From: an uncultured Bacteroidia bacterium
Lineage (GTDB): Bacteria; Bacteroidota; Bacteroidia; Bacteroidales; Prolixibacteraceae
Length of the DNA: 55,398 nt
Reading direction: 5' to 3'
Assembly: GCA_903918045.1 (NCBI GenBank)
Contig: CAIXCY010000069.1
Coordinates: forward strand, 1-55,398
Shown here: positions 51,894 through 55,398 of the stretch, piece by piece
Position numbering within the stretch: position 1 is the stretch's first letter
How the letters are laid out: every line of letters starts with the position of its first letter
Translations under genes and position numbers: made by a program
Notes under the pieces: model-generated
Told to the model about the DNA's origin: nothing
Databases searched by the model: none
Seen by the model: the letters and a program-made list of their open reading frames with translations, nothing else

Positions 51894-54800
51894 TTATGTA
51901 TTTCCAAGTAAGCTAATAATAAACTCAGAGCCTTCTCCTTCTTTAGTCTCCACCTTCAACTCCCCTCCATGCGCTTTTACAATATCGTAACTCATGCTTA
52001 GTCCTAACCCTGTTCCCTGTCCGGTTGGTTTGGTGGTGAAAAATGGCTGAAAGATTTTGTCAAGTGCATTTTGTGGGATTCCATTTCCATTGTCCTTAAC
52101 TGAAATCAAAATATGATCACCCATTTTTTTGGTGGAAACACTGACCGTTGGTTCGTAATCCGGTATATGTCGAGGTAGTGGCGATTGCGGAGACGTAGTA
52201 TGCTGCATCTCTACAGAAACCGCATAAAATGAATTGTTTATCAAATTCAACAAAACTCTTCCGATATCCTGGCGAATAACATTGATTTTTGGAAGATTTA
52301 GGTCGAAATCTGTTTTAAAATCTGCATTAAATGATTTGTCCTTTGCCCTTAATCCATGATAAGCGAGACGCAGATATTCATCAGCCAAAGCATTGATATC
52401 CGTCGGTTCTTTTACTCCTGAACTGGTGCGACTATGCTGCAACATCCCTTTTACAATGGCATCGGCGCGTTTGCCATGATGAAGGATTTTTTCAAGGTTT
52501 TGCCTGACATCATTTGCAATTTCAGCTGCCAGTTGCCAGTTGCCAGCCGCCAGTTCCTCGTTCATTTCACCTACTAACTCAACATTCACTTCCGAGAAGT
52601 TATTGACGAAATTCAATGGATTTTGGATTTCGTGGGCAATGCCGGCAGTAAGTTCGCCTAAAGAGGCCATTTTCTCGGACTGTACCAGTTGCGCCTGTGC
52701 CATTTTCAGATCAACCAGTGTTCTTTCGATCTGCGTTTTAGCCGATTCAAGTTTGTTGAAATCTTCATAACGGGCATATGCTGTCGAGAATGCGTCGGCA
52801 AGGTTTTGCACCAGGTGCAATTCATCTTCACTTAGTGGTTTATCATTGCCTACATACAACATACCCTGTAAAAATGGGATAAAGTGCAAATCCAGGTTTG
52901 TTGGATGATCTCCGGTAACATATTTTTCAGTTGGTGCAATGGCACCAGATTTTACAAGGTTTCTGGTCCAGTTTATAAAAGCGGCCTCATCCCAGTGCTC
53001 TTTATAGATTTGTCTCTTTTGCCAATTATCAACCAGGTTTTGAAAAGTGGTTTGTGCAGTATCGTATGGCAGATTAAATGCAGCAATTGCCCTACCATCA
53101 GGCGTCGATAAAAAGGTATGTATCTGCTCAAGCCGTTGATCCATAATAAAAACGCCACATCGGGTAAACGGAACGCCCAGCGTGGTAAGTTCGTTCCAGA
53201 TTAAAGGGGTGATTTGTTCCAGATCATCGGTGGTGCGCATGGAGGCAATTTCGGCACGTACCCGATCAAGCGACGAAGCTTTAATTGCTTCTCTGGCCTG
53301 TGCTTCTGATTTTTGTAATTCGATGTATCGCCTGAACGTGAGGTCGATAACAGAAGCAAACCGTTTCAGGATTTTTATCTCTGATTCATCATAGGGTGTG
53401 TTTGACCATGCGTATAAACTTGCAACAGAAAAAGTAAGGAAATGTCCATACTGTTTTTCACCTTTTGTCCAATCAGGTACTGAAGGAAGAGACAGACCCG
53501 ATAACAGCTTTTCGTAATACAATTTGAGTTGTTCACCCGTCAGCTCCGGGAAATAGTCTTCCTGTTTTATCCAGTTATCGTATATGCCTTGTAACACCGG
53601 ATGCCCCGATAATTCAACCCATCCTACCAATGAAAGGCTGTCGCCGTCTGCTGATGAAGTAGCAGAATACAATTGAGCTTTGGGGTTTCCATCAACGAGA
53701 AGTCCAACGCCGCAACGTACCGGATTAATACCAAGTTTTCTCAACTCAGTAAATACCAGGCTGGCCGTAACCGAAACGTCATTGCTGTTGTGCATGGCCA
53801 TCGCCCTGCCGCGAACTTTTTCCAAAGCCGCTTCAATCTGTGCTTCGCGTGCCTGAGCTTCGGCTTTTTGGAGATCGAGGAAACGGATGTAGGTTTGATC
53901 GAATACTTTTCCGAAACGCCTGAATATATCTTGCACTTCGGGTACGGGTTGAAGCGTGACGAATAAAAGAAAACCTTTTGAGAAATAGACAACATGATTA
54001 ACCTGGAATTCTGGAAAGACAGGAAAGTGAATTCCTGCTTTAATAGCCATATCCAACATATTTATTATATCCGGTATTGTTCCCATGTATTGGTAATGTT
54101 TCACCAATTCTTCCCCGCCGAATTCTTCCGCATAGTACTCTTCTCCAAGCAGATAAGCTTCCCGGTAATGAATAAACATGGAGTTATCTGTCAGAGGTAC
54201 TGAAAATGGCGGTTGCAAAATTCCTTGGCTGCTCATCCAAAAAGTGGCCGATTGTTTATCATCATCATCCCAAATGGAATAACCTGCACTCCATGCTGGA
54301 ATTTCCAATGCCTGCATTTGCTGAAACAATAAATTGGAAGCTTGAGTAAGTTCATCACTTTTTTGCATGGCCATGGTTCTGGCACGAACCCGTTCGAGAG
54401 CCAGTTCAATACGAGATTCCTTTGCCTGTGCTTCAGCAAGTGTTACATCAAGGAATCTGCGATAGGCCAGTTCAAAGACATTGCGGAAACGTTTCAGAAC
54501 TTTTCGTTTTCCCTCAGAAATCGGTTCATAGGTTGAAATTCCGATAGCTCCTGTACCGATGGAGAAGAAATAATACGAGAGTTGCCCTATATTATTCAGT
54601 TTGGGATCATCCTGCTCCCCCATACTTTTACGGTATTCACGCCATTGATCCAATTCATCTCCATTAATAACAAATTCTCCAAAAGCATCAGTTGCACTTC
54701 TGACCTGCTTCACCAGATTTTTGGTTGCGGGATGACTGTTGTAAAGAATAGTAGTCACAGTTGCACCGGCTGATTCAGCGAAATCATAATTCAGAAACGA

Positions 54801-55199
54801 CCCTTTTTCATCGTTATGGATATTGATCATCGCATTCCGGAGTTCACCGAACCCCATATTATGAAGTTCTGCAAACAGTATCTCGCAAATGCTCAGCAAG
54901 TCGCCGGGTTTGCGCATCCCCATAGCCACGGTTCTTACCCGTTCAAGTGAAAATTCGATTTCGAGTTCCTTGTTCTGCGCCTCAACGGCTTCCCGTTTCT
55001 TCCCGAGTTCCTCAATAGTCTCTTCCAAAAGAATGGCTGTTGTCCGTTTGACCTTCTCCGTACGGTCGAGTTTGAAGGCGGTTATTGCCATTTCGCTTTC
55101 AGTATCCTTGACGGCTTTGGCTAACGAAGCTCTTTCTTCAACTGACAATTGTTCGTTTTGCCGAAGAAAATCGGAGATCTTTTGGAGGTTTGGGTTCAT
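51894..55199 (-). CDS. Soluble histidine kinase with four tandem sensor units
   Basis: An 1101-residue cytosolic kinase without membrane segments. After a coiled coil (about 20-85), four related units of about 185-195 residues follow. Each starts with a Leu-Glu/Asp-Lys/Arg-Val-Arg helix (SLERVRTVAMGMRKPGD, LERVRARTMAMQKSDEL, LEKVRGRAMAMHNSNDV, LDRVRAEIASMRTTDDL) and ends with a helix such as FRRYIELQKSEAQARE. The folds look GAF-like, separated by signalling helices. The DHp motif EKMASLGELTAGIAHEIQN and a complete catalytic domain close the protein. Ligands are unknown. It carries the heptamer-coded LAAGNWQLAAEI insert like its neighbour. It may head the kinase operon or be transcribed alone; the 84-nt gap to the next gene has no clear terminator. 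Confidence 0.88.
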   Translation of the reverse strand: MNPNLQKISDFLRQNEQLSVEERASLAKAVKDTESEMAITAFKLDRTEKVKRTTAILLEETIEELGKKREAVEAQNKELEIEFSLERVRTVAMGMRKPGDLLSICEILFAELHNMGFGELRNAMINIHNDEKGSFLNYDFAESAGATVTTILYNSHPATKNLVKQVRSATDAFGEFVINGDELDQWREYRKSMGEQDDPKLNNIGQLSYYFFSIGTGAIGISTYEPISEGKRKVLKRFRNVFELAYRRFLDVTLAEAQAKESRIELALERVRARTMAMQKSDELTQASNLLFQQMQALEIPAWSAGYSIWDDDDKQSATFWMSSQGILQPPFSVPLTDNSMFIHYREAYLLGEEYYAEEFGGEELVKHYQYMGTIPDIINMLDMAIKAGIHFPVFPEFQVNHVVYFSKGFLLFVTLQPVPEVQDIFRRFGKVFDQTYIRFLDLQKAEAQAREAQIEAALEKVRGRAMAMHNSNDVSVTASLVFTELRKLGINPVRCGVGLLVDGNPKAQLYSATSSADGDSLSLVGWVELSGHPVLQGIYDNWIKQEDYFPELTGEQLKLYYEKLLSGLSLPSVPDWTKGEKQYGHFLTFSVASLYAWSNTPYDESEIKILKRFASVIDLTFRRYIELQKSEAQAREAIKASSLDRVRAEIASMRTTDDLEQITPLIWNELTTLGVPFTRCGVFIMDQRLEQIHTFLSTPDGRAIAAFNLPYDTAQTTFQNLVDNWQKRQIYKEHWDEAAFINWTRNLVKSGAIAPTEKYVTGDHPTNLDLHFIPFLQGMLYVGNDKPLSEDELHLVQNLADAFSTAYARYEDFNKLESAKTQIERTLVDLKMAQAQLVQSEKMASLGELTAGIAHEIQNPLNFVNNFSEVNVELVGEMNEELAAGNWQLAAEIANDVRQNLEKILHHGKRADAIVKGMLQHSRTSSGVKEPTDINALADEYLRLAYHGLRAKDKSFNADFKTDFDLNLPKINVIRQDIGRVLLNLINNSFYAVSVEMQHTTSPQSPLPRHIPDYEPTVSVSTKKMGDHILISVKDNGNGIPQNALDKIFQPFFTTKPTGQGTGLGLSMSYDIVKAHGGELKVETKEGEGSEFIISLLGNT
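52523..52555 (-). repeat. Heptamer array inside a second histidine kinase gene
   Basis: The 33 nt are identical to 50387-50419 and occupy the same codons of the paralogous DHp domain. The two remaining paralogues (40711 and 42136) have unrelated sequence at this point. Confidence 0.85.
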
Positions 55200-55257
55200 G
55201 ATTAAATTATATTACTGACCTTGATAAATATCCTTAATTTAAAAAGATTGCTTCGTT

Positions 55258-55390
55258 GTCCGTCAATTGACGGACGCCTCGCAATGACAGACCTCTTTGT
55301 ATGAGGTGAAGGATAGGGGGAGTTGGCGGCGGTGCCGCCAACTCCCCCGATCCATCACCGGTAAAACAACAAATTTGTCATTGCGAGGCG
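55258..55390. repeat. Composite palindromic repeat at the right edge
   Basis: Contains a perfect palindrome GTCCGTCAATTGACGGAC (55258-55275), a perfect 15-bp stem hairpin with GGT loop (55316-55348) and 15-nt inverted arms CGCCTCGCAATGACA (55275-55289) and TGTCATTGCGAGGCG (55376-55390) that enclose the hairpin. The element probably continues past the window end. GTCATTGCGAGG strings are frequent dispersed repeats in many bacteria. Confidence 0.7.
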
Positions 55391-55398
55391 CGTCACAA

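Overview
The window reads as chromosomal DNA of a Bacteroidota member, probably an anaerobic or facultative Bacteroidales-like lineage. The evidence is a type IX secretion C-terminal domain on a giant secreted protein, promoters of the Bacteroidota type (TTG, 19 bases, TAnnTTTG), families typical of the phylum (DUF4294, GEVED, BNR-associated domains, DUF2975 paired with a small HTH), a four-subunit 2-oxoacid:ferredoxin oxidoreductase, and many short intergenic palindromes. I see no rRNA, tRNA, CRISPR array, transposase or phage gene.

Layout. 189-5678 (+): prephenate dehydratase, flavodoxin, aminotransferase and a VOR/KOR-type oxidoreductase, linking arylpyruvate or branched 2-oxoacid metabolism to low-potential electron carriers. 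6102-11387: DUF4294 protein, arginine deiminase, SpoU-type RNA methyltransferase, an antitoxin-like remnant, DUF2975 plus HTH, and lemA with an M48 protease. 11783-15947 (+): L-fucose isomerase, a secreted sulfatase and a GNAT acetyltransferase. 16433-18781 (-): pirin, YceI and an AraC regulator. 19057-20853 (+): a fused monoheme cytochrome/outer-membrane barrel resembling Cyc2, followed by a small soluble cytochrome c. 21087-29785: a PD40 propeller protein, an unknown exported protein, an MFS permease, lemA with two TPM proteins, a beta-CASP nuclease, and doxX-marR. 30021-39723 (-): two giant paralogous beta-propeller surface proteins with different C-terminal ends. 40004-55199 (-): a sensory island of four histidine kinases that share one transmitter module but have unrelated inputs. 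Enclosed in it is a compact MpaB-like oxygenase / methyltransferase / Ser-Thr kinase-AAA-GAF-histidine kinase operon.

The strongest candidates for something little described are (i) the Cyc2-like cytochrome-barrel and cytochrome c pair, a plausible route for electrons across the outer membrane; (ii) the oxygenase-methyltransferase-hybrid kinase operon inside the kinase island; and (iii) a 7-bp repeat that appears as intergenic arrays and also inside the open reading frames of two of the kinases, where a 7-nt period necessarily encodes a 7-residue peptide period. Intergenic DNA is rich in structure: 7-8-nt-period arrays in inverted pairs beside stop codons, a three-hairpin element present twice, a perfect 36-bp palindrome and a composite repeat at the right edge.

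All functional assignments come from reading motifs by eye. No database search or structure prediction was run.
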